In this document: piece by piece, positions 1 through 6,683 of the stretch
How the letters are laid out: each line of letters starts with the position of its first letter
Position numbering within the stretch: the stretch's first letter is position 1
NCBI GenBank assembly: GCA_031404815.1
Contig: JANNIH010000087.1
Location: 22,414-86,413, forward strand
Length of the DNA stretch: 64,000 bases
Reading direction: 5' to 3'
DNA from: DASYKS01 sp031404815
GTDB taxonomy: Bacteria; Acidobacteriota; Thermoanaerobaculia; Multivoradales; UBA5704
The notes under the pieces: model-generated
What the model was told of the DNA's origin: nothing
The model's input: only the letters and a program-made list of their open reading frames with translations
The model's database searches: none
Made by a program: the position numbers and the translations under genes

Positions 1-2
1 TC

Positions 3-287
3 AGCTGCAACAACGGCCAGTCGGTCTCCGTGCGCCTCGCGGGCAAAGGCGGCGGCCTGACCGCCGGCCGCTCGAAGGTCCGGGACGGCTTCGGCAAGTT
101 CTCCGAAGTCGGAGATATCAAGGAGCTGTTCGGAACCTACGTTGCGGGAGGTGCCGCAGCGGGCGCCGGAAAATCCGTGGAAGCCCAGGCGCTAACCAAA
201 GGCGAAGTGTCGCTCGCCCTGGCCGGCAATGGCACCGGCGTCGAGCTGGGGGTGAGTTTCGGCAAGTTCACGATCAGCCGGCGATAG
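3..287 (+). CDS. 3' end of an unidentified protein gene (5' truncated by window)
   Basis: The frame is open from the first base of the window and ends at a TAG at 285-287, so only the last 94 codons are present. A GTG at 30 lies inside the reading frame and is probably not the start, because the frame continues upstream of it. The visible protein is Gly/Ala-rich with alternating hydrophobic residues (ending near VSFGKFTISRR). It could be the C-terminal beta-rich domain of an exported protein. I do not recognise the family with confidence. A short GCCGGC-type inverted repeat follows the stop. Confidence 0.5.
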   Translation, partial: SCNNGQSVSVRLAGKGGGLTAGRSKVRDGFGKFSEVGDIKELFGTYVAGGAAAGAGKSVEAQALTKGEVSLALAGNGTGVELGVSFGKFTISRR

Positions 288-323
288 CGGCCCGGCCGGC
301 GAGGCCGGCTCCACCTTCCCAAG

Positions 324-358
324 ATTATGCCGATCTGCATTATGCTGATCGGCATAAT
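324..358. repeat. 12-bp perfect inverted repeat with 11-nt loop (promoter-type palindrome)
   Basis: ATTATGCCGATC at 324-335 is exactly complementary to GATCGGCATAAT at 347-358. The loop repeats part of the same word (CATTATGC). It is AT-rich against a GC-rich background and lies just before the DUF234 remnant. I infer it is the operator or promoter of the original ATPase gene, or the boundary of a deleted element. Confidence 0.6.
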
Positions 359-382
359 GTTTTTCGTCAACCGGCGACCTGA

Positions 383-694
383 GGTCCTGCTTCGCGTTGG
401 TGGCAGAAAGATGCCCCGGAGTGGGACGTGATCAGCGAGTCGATCGACGGCGAACGACTGCTGCTCGGCGAGGTCAAATGGAGCGCGAAGCCGTTCGATC
501 GGCGGGCGCTCGCACAAGCGATCGGCGAGCTGGCGGCTCGGCCGGCGCCACCGCTGGCTCCGCGATACGCGAGCCTGTCGGTCGTGCGGACGCTGTTCGT
601 TCCGGAGTTCGCGGGCCGCGCGGTACCCGAACCCCACGAAGGCGTGAGGGTTGTGACTTTGGCCGATCTCTTCGCCTTGAGTCCGGACGGGTAG
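383..694 (+). pseudogene. C-terminal remnant of a DUF234/AAA-family ATPase
   Basis: From 392 the frame reads RWWQKDAPEWDVISESIDG and then LLLGEVKWS, ending at a TAG at 692-694. The Trp pair, the acidic stretch and the GEVKW motif are characteristic of the C-terminal, endonuclease-fold-like DUF234 domain of archaeal/bacterial AAA ATPases. The frame closes at a TGA at 380-382. No P-loop or N-terminal ATPase part exists upstream, so roughly the last 100 codons of a gene of about 450 codons survive. The AT-rich palindrome at 324-358 lies directly beside it, as if everything between promoter and C-terminus had been deleted. The family assignment rests on motif recall only. Confidence 0.55.
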
Positions 695-763
695 CCCCTC
701 GTGGCGCAGTCCTTCGACCGATAGAGCGCTCAGGCTGCTTCGGACAGGTGTAAACTCAAGCTC

Positions 764-1096
764 ATGAGCAACGCCGTCCTCACCCTCCACTTCCGCAACG
801 AAGAGACGCTCCGCAACCTGGAGCAGGCCGCCGAAGCGCTGGGTGTTTCCAAGGATGAGTTTGCCGAATCGGCCATAGAGCGCGAGCTCGCTATGGGTAT
901 CGTCGGCCTTGAGGGTAGGTTGGTCCGAGTTCTCGACCAGCTGAAGTCGAATGGCCCCAGCGATCTCGAACGGAGCATCCAAGAGTTCGCTCAGAGCGAG
1001 GTGGATTTCGAGGACCCTCTCCGATCCCGCTTTGCCGAGTCTCCAGACGCCCATGGCATAGGAGCGCTGTTTGGCCACCCCGTGGAACGAGGATGA
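764..1096 (+). CDS. Antitoxin-like protein (predicted RHH N-terminus) partnered with Fic
   Basis: This 110-residue acidic protein begins MSNAVLTLHFRNEETLRNLEQAAEALGVSK-style: a beta strand followed by a helix and a 'LGVSKDEFAESAIERELA' segment. That is the pattern of ribbon-helix-helix/CopG DNA-binding antitoxins. Its stop overlaps the following Fic gene by 26 bases (1071-1096), so the two are translationally coupled, as in toxin-antitoxin pairs. The canonical inhibitory [S/T]xxxE[G/N] Fic-antitoxin motif is absent. The closest match is IVGLEG, with Ile in place of Ser/Thr. I infer it is the antitoxin that neutralises the downstream Fic protein and represses the operon. Confidence 0.55.
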   Translation: MSNAVLTLHFRNEETLRNLEQAAEALGVSKDEFAESAIERELAMGIVGLEGRLVRVLDQLKSNGPSDLERSIQEFAQSEVDFEDPLRSRFAESPDAHGIGALFGHPVERG

Positions 1097-1709
1097 TCCT
1101 CGCGACGCGGCAGTAATCGTCCATAACCTCACTGATGTCCTCCGCAAGATCGCTCAGCAGGCTCGTTTTCGGCGAGCGCCAACCCTCTTGATGGCCCGCC
1201 AGTGGCACCGCCAAATCTACAAGGGTGTGGGTGTGCCCGTGTCCTACTACGTGGGCGAGATCCGGGACAGCGATTCGAGATTCCCCGAACTGTACGGCTA
1301 CGAGGTTGGTGTTGGGGCACACCAGGGGATCGACTCAAGCCTTGTACCGCAGCAACTCGAAGACTTTGAAGCGGCCATGGAACGGGCGGTTGGCGTGCTC
1401 GATCCCATCATCCGCCCTGGCGACCTACCGGCCGATTTCGAGCTGCTCAGATCCGTCCTCACTCTCTGCGCCTATGCCCATGGCGAATGGGTGCGCATCC
1501 ATCCTTTCGCTAATGGAAACGGGAGAACCGCCCGGCTTTGGGCGAACTGGTGCGCCCTCCGCTATGGCTTGGCACCGTTCGTCAGACTGAAGCCCAGACC
1601 GGAGGGTCTCTACTACGGCGTGGCTTCGGCGTCTTCAATGCAAGGCGATCACCAGCCAATGATCGCCGTGTTCGCTCGCATGCTGGAGCGGCATCTGGAT
1701 GCTTCCTGA
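1071..1709 (+). CDS. Fic/DOC-family protein (AMPylase-type toxin)
   Basis: The 212-residue protein carries the Fic signature HPFANGNGRTAR at residues 144-155. His144 is the catalytic base and the GNGR loop binds the nucleotide. Fic enzymes transfer AMP or another phosphate-containing group from a nucleotide to target hydroxyls. The residue before GNGR is usually Asp/Glu (Mg2+ ligand) but is Asn148 here, which may change the donor or lower activity. The TTG start at 1071 is preceded by AGGAG at 1060-1064 and overlaps the upstream antitoxin-like gene by 26 bases. No ATG lies earlier in the frame, and conserved sequence begins soon after the start. It is probably the toxin of a two-gene module. 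Confidence 0.8.
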   Translation: MATPWNEDDPRDAAVIVHNLTDVLRKIAQQARFRRAPTLLMARQWHRQIYKGVGVPVSYYVGEIRDSDSRFPELYGYEVGVGAHQGIDSSLVPQQLEDFEAAMERAVGVLDPIIRPGDLPADFELLRSVLTLCAYAHGEWVRIHPFANGNGRTARLWANWCALRYGLAPFVRLKPRPEGLYYGVASASSMQGDHQPMIAVFARMLERHLDAS

Positions 1710-1733
1710 CTTAGGCGCATGTCCAATAAGCAC

Positions 1734-1922
1734 CTATCGGTCATGCAGCTCGTCGCGGGAGGCGGGCGGCGCCCAATCGAGGTCGTACCCGTGTATCAGA
1801 CGGGCCAGCGCGCGCGCTTTGGCGGCGTCGTAGCCAGGCTTCGCCCCGACCAGATCCTTTAGGGCATCGCTCAGAAGCTGGAGCCAGGCCCGGACATCCT
1901 CGGTGATCGCGGGATCATGCAT
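1734..1922 (-). CDS. Short HEPN-like partner of the nucleotidyltransferase
   Basis: A 62-residue protein whose start overlaps the last 8 bases of the upstream nucleotidyltransferase gene. This is the position and overlap typical of HEPN genes in MNT-HEPN pairs. The first part (MHDPAITEDVRAWLQLLSDALKDL) resembles the first helix of a HEPN domain. The family is normally 110-140 residues with an RxxxxH motif, and neither that motif nor the second half of the fold is visible. It may be a truncated, inactive HEPN or a small unrelated partner. The assignment depends mostly on context. Confidence 0.4.
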   Translation of the reverse strand: MHDPAITEDVRAWLQLLSDALKDLVGAKPGYDAAKARALARLIHGYDLDWAPPASRDELHDR

Positions 1923-2265
1923 GATGGAGCAGTCGGCCTTCGCGCAGGACCGTGCCGGGAAGCGACGCTTTCAGGTGGCGGCGGGCTTCGAAGTAGGAGC
2001 GCGAGCAAACGAGAACATCGGCGGCCGTTCCGGTTCCACTCAGCGCTTCGTAAGCCAGCCGGCTTCCCCGACGCTCGGGAGGTGTATCGTCGGGGACGAC
2101 CACAAGCAGATCGAAATCACTGTGCGGTCCCGCGTCGCCTCGCGCATGGGAGCCGAACAGGTAGATGCGCTCCGGCCGGTACGCAGAGATCAACCGCCGG
2201 AGCGCATCCTTCAGCCGCGGATCGCGCGCGTCAGTCGGGGTCGTCGCTGCCTCTGCCGCGGTCAT
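1915..2265 (-). CDS. Minimal nucleotidyltransferase (MNT) domain protein
   Basis: A 116-residue protein with the pol-beta-type signature GSHARGDAGPHSDFDLLVVV (G38-S39 and metal-binding D50/D52). Stand-alone MNT proteins pair with HEPN proteins in toxin-antitoxin modules, where they add AMP to the HEPN toxin. I chose the ATG at 2265 because GGAGGGG lies just upstream. The open frame runs further back but is non-homologous and overlaps the antitoxin gene. The reading frame overlaps the upstream CopG-type gene by 35 bases and the downstream HEPN-like ORF by 8, so all three are probably translated from one message with the NB-ARC gene. Confidence 0.75.
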   Translation of the reverse strand: MTAAEAATTPTDARDPRLKDALRRLISAYRPERIYLFGSHARGDAGPHSDFDLLVVVPDDTPPERRGSRLAYEALSGTGTAADVLVCSRSYFEARRHLKASLPGTVLREGRLLHHA

Positions 2266-2476
2266 CTTCCCCTCCGGGAGAAGTGTAGCATCGGGCTTCG
2301 CGGAACTCTGAGCCGATTGCCTGCTTCTCAGCCACGAGGTGCTTTCGTCGGCGTAGATCGATCTCGAAGTCCAACTCTGGCATCTGAGCCCAGAGGTCGC
2401 CCATATCGTGGGTGTCAAAGAAATCCACAAGATCGAAGATCGAGTCCTTGGCCGATGGGAATTGTTGAACTCTCAC
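2231..2476 (-). CDS. CopG/BrnA-type antitoxin-like protein
   Basis: An 81-residue protein with FFDTHDMGDLWAQMPELDFEIDLRRRK at about residues 18-44. That matches the usual pattern of CopG-family antitoxins (a [F/W]DTHD segment, then an acidic EFEIDLRRR strand). Its ATG at 2474-2476 overlaps the stop of the upstream NB-ARC/TPR gene (ATGA overlap), so it is translationally coupled to it. The last 20 residues are low-complexity and lie over the nucleotidyltransferase start. No matching BrnT/RelE toxin is adjacent, so it is either an orphan or has been recruited into the operon, perhaps as its regulator. Confidence 0.55.
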   Translation of the reverse strand: MRVQQFPSAKDSIFDLVDFFDTHDMGDLWAQMPELDFEIDLRRRKHLVAEKQAIGSEFREARCYTSPGGEDDRGRGSDDPD

Positions 2477-5262
2477 TCGCTATTTCTACCACGAGCCAGC
2501 GCCGAGAGTTCCGCCTCGATCTCGGCGTCCGACTTGCCCATCTCCTGGAGTACACCCAAGTAGTTGTCAAAGGCTGTCCGCAGGTTAGGGTGCTCGCGCC
2601 CGAAACGGTTTGTGAAGTCGAGGAGGATAACTAAGCCCTGGCGCATCAGCGGCTCGGCCTCAACGAGGCGCTTTGTGGCCTGGAGCAACTGGCCCAGGTT
2701 GTTGAAGGCGGCGGCGACGTTGGGGTGGTTCTCTCCCAAACTAGGTTCTATTGACGACAACACCCATCGCATTAGCGGCTCGGCCTCGCCGAGGCGGTTC
2801 GTGGCTAGGAGCAACTGGGCAAGGTTGTTGCGATTGATAGCGTTCTTGGAATGTTCTAGCCCGAAGGCCTTCTCGTCGATTGCGAGCGCTCGGCGTATCA
2901 GAGGCTCGGCCTCAGCTAGGCGGTTTGTGTCCTGAAGTAGCTGAGCCAGATTGTTTAGAGCGACAGCGACTCTGGGGTGATGCTCGCCGAAACTACGCTC
3001 CTCGTTCGCCAATACCCGACGCATCAATGGCTCGGCCTCCTCAAGGCGGTTCGTGTCCCTAAGCAACTGAGCTAAATTGTTGAGGTCTCGGGAAACGTTT
3101 GGGTGTTCCGTTCCGAAATTCTTCTCGTCGATTGCAAGCGCCCGGCGCATCAACGGTTCGGCCTCGGAGTGCAGGGTCTTGGCATCGAGCAGCTGGGCCA
3201 AGTTGTTGAGATCTCGGGCGACGTTGGGGTGTTCCGCCCCATAGGTTGCTTCGTCAATCGCGAGTGCCCGGCTCAACAGCGGCTCGGCTTCGGCAAGGCG
3301 GTTAGTTTCGTGGAACAGCATTGCCAAATTGCTGAGGCGGACGGCAACTCTGGGATGTTCCGTCCCGAAGAGCGTCTCGTCGATGGCGAGTGCCCGCAGC
3401 AGCAGCGGCTCGGCCTCGGCGAGGCGGTTCGTGGCCTGAAGCAACTGAGCCAAGTTGTTGAGGCGGATGGCGACCTCGGGGTGTTTCGTCCCGAAACTCT
3501 TCTCAGCGATTGCAAGCGTCCGGCGCATCAACGGCTCGGCTTCGCCGAGCAAGGCCTTCGCATCGAGTAGCTGGGCAAGGTTGTTCATAAGCGTTGACGT
3601 AGGGGCGGCGATTTCAAGCGAATCGGCGAACGAGACGACGGCGCGCACATGTGGGGCGAGGGGATCGAGGACGGGCCAAGTGCGTACGTCTTGGGGATCA
3701 CCATCGAATGCCGCGTCCACCCAACGGAGCGCCTCGTTTAGTGGCCCTTGGCAGGGGTCGTTCCGTAAGCTGCGGCGGGTGACGTCCTGCACCAGGCGAT
3801 GGACGGTAAAGGTGGGCATGTCGGCCGCATGGGTCACCAGAGAGTAGGTCGCGAGATCCACGAGGGCCTCATGTGCATCCAGATTCGCCTCGGCGTCTGG
3901 AGGATCCGGAACCGGCACGTCCAGTAGCGATTCCGGAATCGGCTCCGGTCCCAGCCACGCCAGCCGTTCGAGCAAGCACCGGGCCGGGGCGGTCAGGCGA
4001 TCGAAAGAGGTCTGCCAGGTGACGGCGACACTCGCTGGGTAGTGGCTCACCCGCGTATCGAACCAGGTCAAAACCTGGTCGTGCCGTAAATGCCATTCCT
4101 TCAGATAGCCGTCGAGAGTCAGTCGGCGCTCCGCGATGTAGGCACCGGCTTGCTCCAAAGCCAGGGGCAGGCAACCCAACTCGCGGGCGAGCACTTTCGC
4201 CCGTTCGGCATCCTCCTTCGTCGCTCTCCGCCGCCCCTCGGTCCGCGCGAGCAGGAAGGTGACGGCCGCCACTTCCGCCAGCACATCCAGCTCGATCGGC
4301 TCTATTTCCGCGCCCCAGTGAGCGAGACGGCCTGTAAGCAGAACATGGCCGCCGTGGAGTCGGGCGACCAGGGTGTCCACCGCCACCGCGGCCTCTTCCG
4401 AGTCGATGTTGTCCAGAATCAACAGCCACCCCGGCTGCTCCCCGAGCCGGCGGAGGACTGCCGCCACCTGGATTTCCTCTTCGGTGGCTTCCCGTTCCGG
4501 CAGGTTCAGCACATCCGCTTTCGAGAGCGCGGCGAGGTTGCGCCGCAGATCGGCCGGCGAGCCGGCGCCGACAAAAAGGAGGGCGGAGTACTCCGCAGCG
4601 TAGCGCCAGGCGTACTCGAGGGCTAGGCGGCTTTTCCCTACTCCGCCCAGGCCGTGGACGGCCTTGCCCGCAATCGCCGTCGCCCGCCCGGCTTTCCCCT
4701 CAGTGAGCCTTTTGCGTAGCGTCGCGAGCTTCTCTTCGCGGCCTTGGAAAAGCTCACCGAGGGAGGCGAAAGGGAGGTTGTGCGGGAACGAGGCCCGCGT
4801 CTTTGCGGGCGGCAATTGAAAGAACTGGTCGAGAAGGCCCGGATGCTGCTTGACCCTCTCGTCGAGCTCGTTGCCGCTCCAGAAGTGGCAGGTCGCCACG
4901 TCACCCCACTCCTTGCGGATGGCATTGCGTGTTTTGATCCCGACAGCCCGCGAGACGACAAACACCAACTCGTGCGGCTGCTCCCCTTCCGGCAAGGTTC
5001 GGAGCTTCGCAATCTCCTTCTTGGCCTGCGACGCGGAAAACGCCCGCACCCGCTTGCACTGGAAGACCCAGCGTCGCCCATCTTTCCAGCCCACCACGTC
5101 GCGCCCGCTTTCGCTGCCCGCTTCGCCGAGGTGCTCAACCCGCTCGTACTTCTCGCTCCGCACGAGCCAGAGGCAGAGGCGCTCGAACTCTCCCGGTGCG
5201 AGCTTGTCGAAGGAGAGCGTGTGCGCCGAACCGGTTCGGACGGGTTTCGCGGGGGTAGCCAT
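2473..5262 (-). CDS. NLR-like protein: Mrr-type nuclease, NB-ARC NTPase and TPR sensor
   Basis: A 929-residue protein in three parts. Residues 15-150 look like an Mrr/PD-(D/E)XK nuclease (D55 in SGRDVV, Q68-C-K70). Residues 165-400 form an NB-ARC STAND NTPase: Walker A GLGGVGKS at 204-211, Walker B LLILDNID at 280-287, LLTGR near 308, and CLPLALEQAG at the GLPL position. Residues about 560-905 hold eight 42-residue TPRs of kinesin-light-chain type (NNLAQLL...AEAEPLMRRALAI), with a degenerate ninth. This is the layout of bacterial NLR/Avs-type antiphage proteins: the repeats sense a trigger, the NTPase oligomerises and the nuclease is unleashed. The trigger cannot be read from sequence. It heads the operon with the antitoxin-like, MNT and HEPN-like genes. 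Confidence 0.8.
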   Translation of the reverse strand: MATPAKPVRTGSAHTLSFDKLAPGEFERLCLWLVRSEKYERVEHLGEAGSESGRDVVGWKDGRRWVFQCKRVRAFSASQAKKEIAKLRTLPEGEQPHELVFVVSRAVGIKTRNAIRKEWGDVATCHFWSGNELDERVKQHPGLLDQFFQLPPAKTRASFPHNLPFASLGELFQGREEKLATLRKRLTEGKAGRATAIAGKAVHGLGGVGKSRLALEYAWRYAAEYSALLFVGAGSPADLRRNLAALSKADVLNLPEREATEEEIQVAAVLRRLGEQPGWLLILDNIDSEEAAVAVDTLVARLHGGHVLLTGRLAHWGAEIEPIELDVLAEVAAVTFLLARTEGRRRATKEDAERAKVLARELGCLPLALEQAGAYIAERRLTLDGYLKEWHLRHDQVLTWFDTRVSHYPASVAVTWQTSFDRLTAPARCLLERLAWLGPEPIPESLLDVPVPDPPDAEANLDAHEALVDLATYSLVTHAADMPTFTVHRLVQDVTRRSLRNDPCQGPLNEALRWVDAAFDGDPQDVRTWPVLDPLAPHVRAVVSFADSLEIAAPTSTLMNNLAQLLDAKALLGEAEPLMRRTLAIAEKSFGTKHPEVAIRLNNLAQLLQATNRLAEAEPLLLRALAIDETLFGTEHPRVAVRLSNLAMLFHETNRLAEAEPLLSRALAIDEATYGAEHPNVARDLNNLAQLLDAKTLHSEAEPLMRRALAIDEKNFGTEHPNVSRDLNNLAQLLRDTNRLEEAEPLMRRVLANEERSFGEHHPRVAVALNNLAQLLQDTNRLAEAEPLIRRALAIDEKAFGLEHSKNAINRNNLAQLLLATNRLGEAEPLMRWVLSSIEPSLGENHPNVAAAFNNLGQLLQATKRLVEAEPLMRQGLVILLDFTNRFGREHPNLRTAFDNYLGVLQEMGKSDAEIEAELSALARGRNSE
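2530..3590 (-). repeat. 126-base TPR coding repeats
   Basis: Eight recognisable 126-base units encode the TPR region of the NLR-like protein, each with a conserved 'GGCTCGGCCT' core when read on the + strand and a variable linker. The units are clearly related at DNA level but not identical. Confidence 0.8.
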
Positions 5263-5312
5263 CGCGTGGTTGAGCGCAAAGTGTAGCGCAGGGTGGCCAA
5301 TCCGGCCGGATT

Positions 5313-5395
5313 CGTAGGGGCAGACCTACGTGTCTGCCCGCGTTGATTCGGGCGCATTCGGACCGCCAGGGCGCACACGCAGGCGCGCCCCTACG
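5313..5395. repeat. Composite REP/MITE-like palindromic element
   Basis: CGTAGGGGC at 5313-5321 and GCCCCTACG at 5387-5395 are exact inverted ends. Inside them, GGGCAGAC (5318-5325) pairs with GTCTGCCC (5332-5339) across a 6-nt loop. A second, weaker hairpin of GGGCGCACACGCAGGCGCGCCC type occupies 5369-5390. The words TAGGGGCAGAC and GGGCGCAC resemble intergenic palindromes scattered through many bacterial genomes. It sits in the gap between the end of the efflux operon and the start of the NLR-like gene. Confidence 0.6.
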
Positions 5396-5444
5396 CCCGT
5401 TCGTCCCTTCTTGATTCCCACCGGTCGGCCACTGCCGGCGCCCC

Positions 5445-6668
5445 CTACTCGTACCGCAACGCCTCCACCGGATCGAGCCGGGCGGCTCGTGCGGCCGGGT
5501 AGCTGCCGAAGAAGGCTCCGACGAGCGACGAAAAACCGATCGAGAGGGCGATCGCCCACCAGGGAACGTGGGCGGGGGGGAAATCTCCGGGCAGGACGTT
5601 CGCGATCACCACCCCTAGACCGTAGCCGAAGGCGAGACCGAGCAGGCCGCCGATCGCCGAGAGCAGCAGCGCTTCGATCAGGAACTGGACCAGGATGTCG
5701 CCGCGCTTGGCGCCGAGCGCTTTCCTGACACCGATCTCGCGGGTGCGCTCGGTCACCGAGACGAGCATGATGTTCATGATCCCGATGCCGCCGACCAAGA
5801 GCGCGATGCCGACCACTCCGCCGACCACCGCGGTCACTCCGTTCAGGATGGTGCCGATCGTCTTGATCAAGTCGTCCTGCGTCTGGATCTCGAAATCGTC
5901 CGGCTGGTCGGTCACCAGGCGGTGGCGTTGGCGCAGCAGCGCCTGGATGCCGTCTCGGACCGGTTCCACCGATTCGGCATCGGCGGTCTTCAAGCGGAGC
6001 TGCACCTGGTCGCCCGCGTTGCGCCCGAACAGAGCGAGCGCCGAATCGAACGGCACGAACGCGAGGTCGTCGAGGTTGATACCGAGGTTCTCCCCGCGAT
6101 CCTCCATGATCCCGATCACAGTGAAGGGGCTCTCGCCGATGTAGATCTCGCGACCGATCGGCTGCCGGCCGAGCCGCAGCTCGTCCACCACATCGCGGCC
6201 GATGCAGGTCACCCGACGCCGGTTCTCGAGGTCCACGCGCGAGAGAAAACGCCCCTCCCCCACGGCGTGGTTCATGATCTCCTGCCACCCGTCGCTCACT
6301 CCCAGCACGTACTGCGGCTTGTGCTGGCGGTCGAGATAGCGCAGCTCGCGCACGCCCGCGATCACCGGCGTGATCCGGGTCACCCCGGGGACTCGCTTCG
6401 CGATCTCCTGACCGTCCTCCCAGGTTAGCTTGACCGGCCGCGAGAAGACCCCGGGACGATCCTGCTGGACATCGGGAACAACCACCATGAAATTGGCGCC
6501 CACCCCTTGGAGCTCGCCGGTGATCATGAACTGCAGCCCCTGAACGATCGACACCACGGCGATCACCGCGCCAACGCCGATCACGATACCGAGCGCGGTG
6601 AGCAGCGAGCGCACCTTGTTGGCGTAGAGAGATTCGATCGAGACGCGGAAGTTTTCGCCGAGATGCAT
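5445..6668 (-). CDS. MacB/FtsX-type ABC transporter permease
   Basis: A 407-residue membrane protein: one N-terminal transmembrane helix (after SLYANKVRSLLTALGIVIGV), a periplasmic MacB_PCD-type domain, and three C-terminal helices with the FtsX motif TREIGVRKALGA. It ends in AARAARLDPVEALRYE, the usual C-terminus of this family. It lacks a fused ATPase domain and so needs the separate ATPase at 7960-8664. It begins at an ATG 15 bases after the previous permease, which is a close homologue; they probably form a heterodimer or arose by duplication. It is the last gene of the efflux operon. Confidence 0.9.
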   Translation of the reverse strand: MHLGENFRVSIESLYANKVRSLLTALGIVIGVGAVIAVVSIVQGLQFMITGELQGVGANFMVVVPDVQQDRPGVFSRPVKLTWEDGQEIAKRVPGVTRITPVIAGVRELRYLDRQHKPQYVLGVSDGWQEIMNHAVGEGRFLSRVDLENRRRVTCIGRDVVDELRLGRQPIGREIYIGESPFTVIGIMEDRGENLGINLDDLAFVPFDSALALFGRNAGDQVQLRLKTADAESVEPVRDGIQALLRQRHRLVTDQPDDFEIQTQDDLIKTIGTILNGVTAVVGGVVGIALLVGGIGIMNIMLVSVTERTREIGVRKALGAKRGDILVQFLIEALLLSAIGGLLGLAFGYGLGVVIANVLPGDFPPAHVPWWAIALSIGFSSLVGAFFGSYPAARAARLDPVEALRYE

Positions 6669-6683
6669 GGCTCGTTTTCGCCT

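Noticed and set aside
137..1147. Leftward open frame of 336 codons
   Set aside because: It runs antisense across the first partial gene, the DUF234 remnant and the antitoxin gene; Arg/Ser-rich without homology, a GC-skewed shadow.
2530..3590. Regularly spaced repeats considered as a CRISPR array
   Set aside because: Period of 126 bases, units lie in frame in a TPR coding region, no short spacer/repeat structure.
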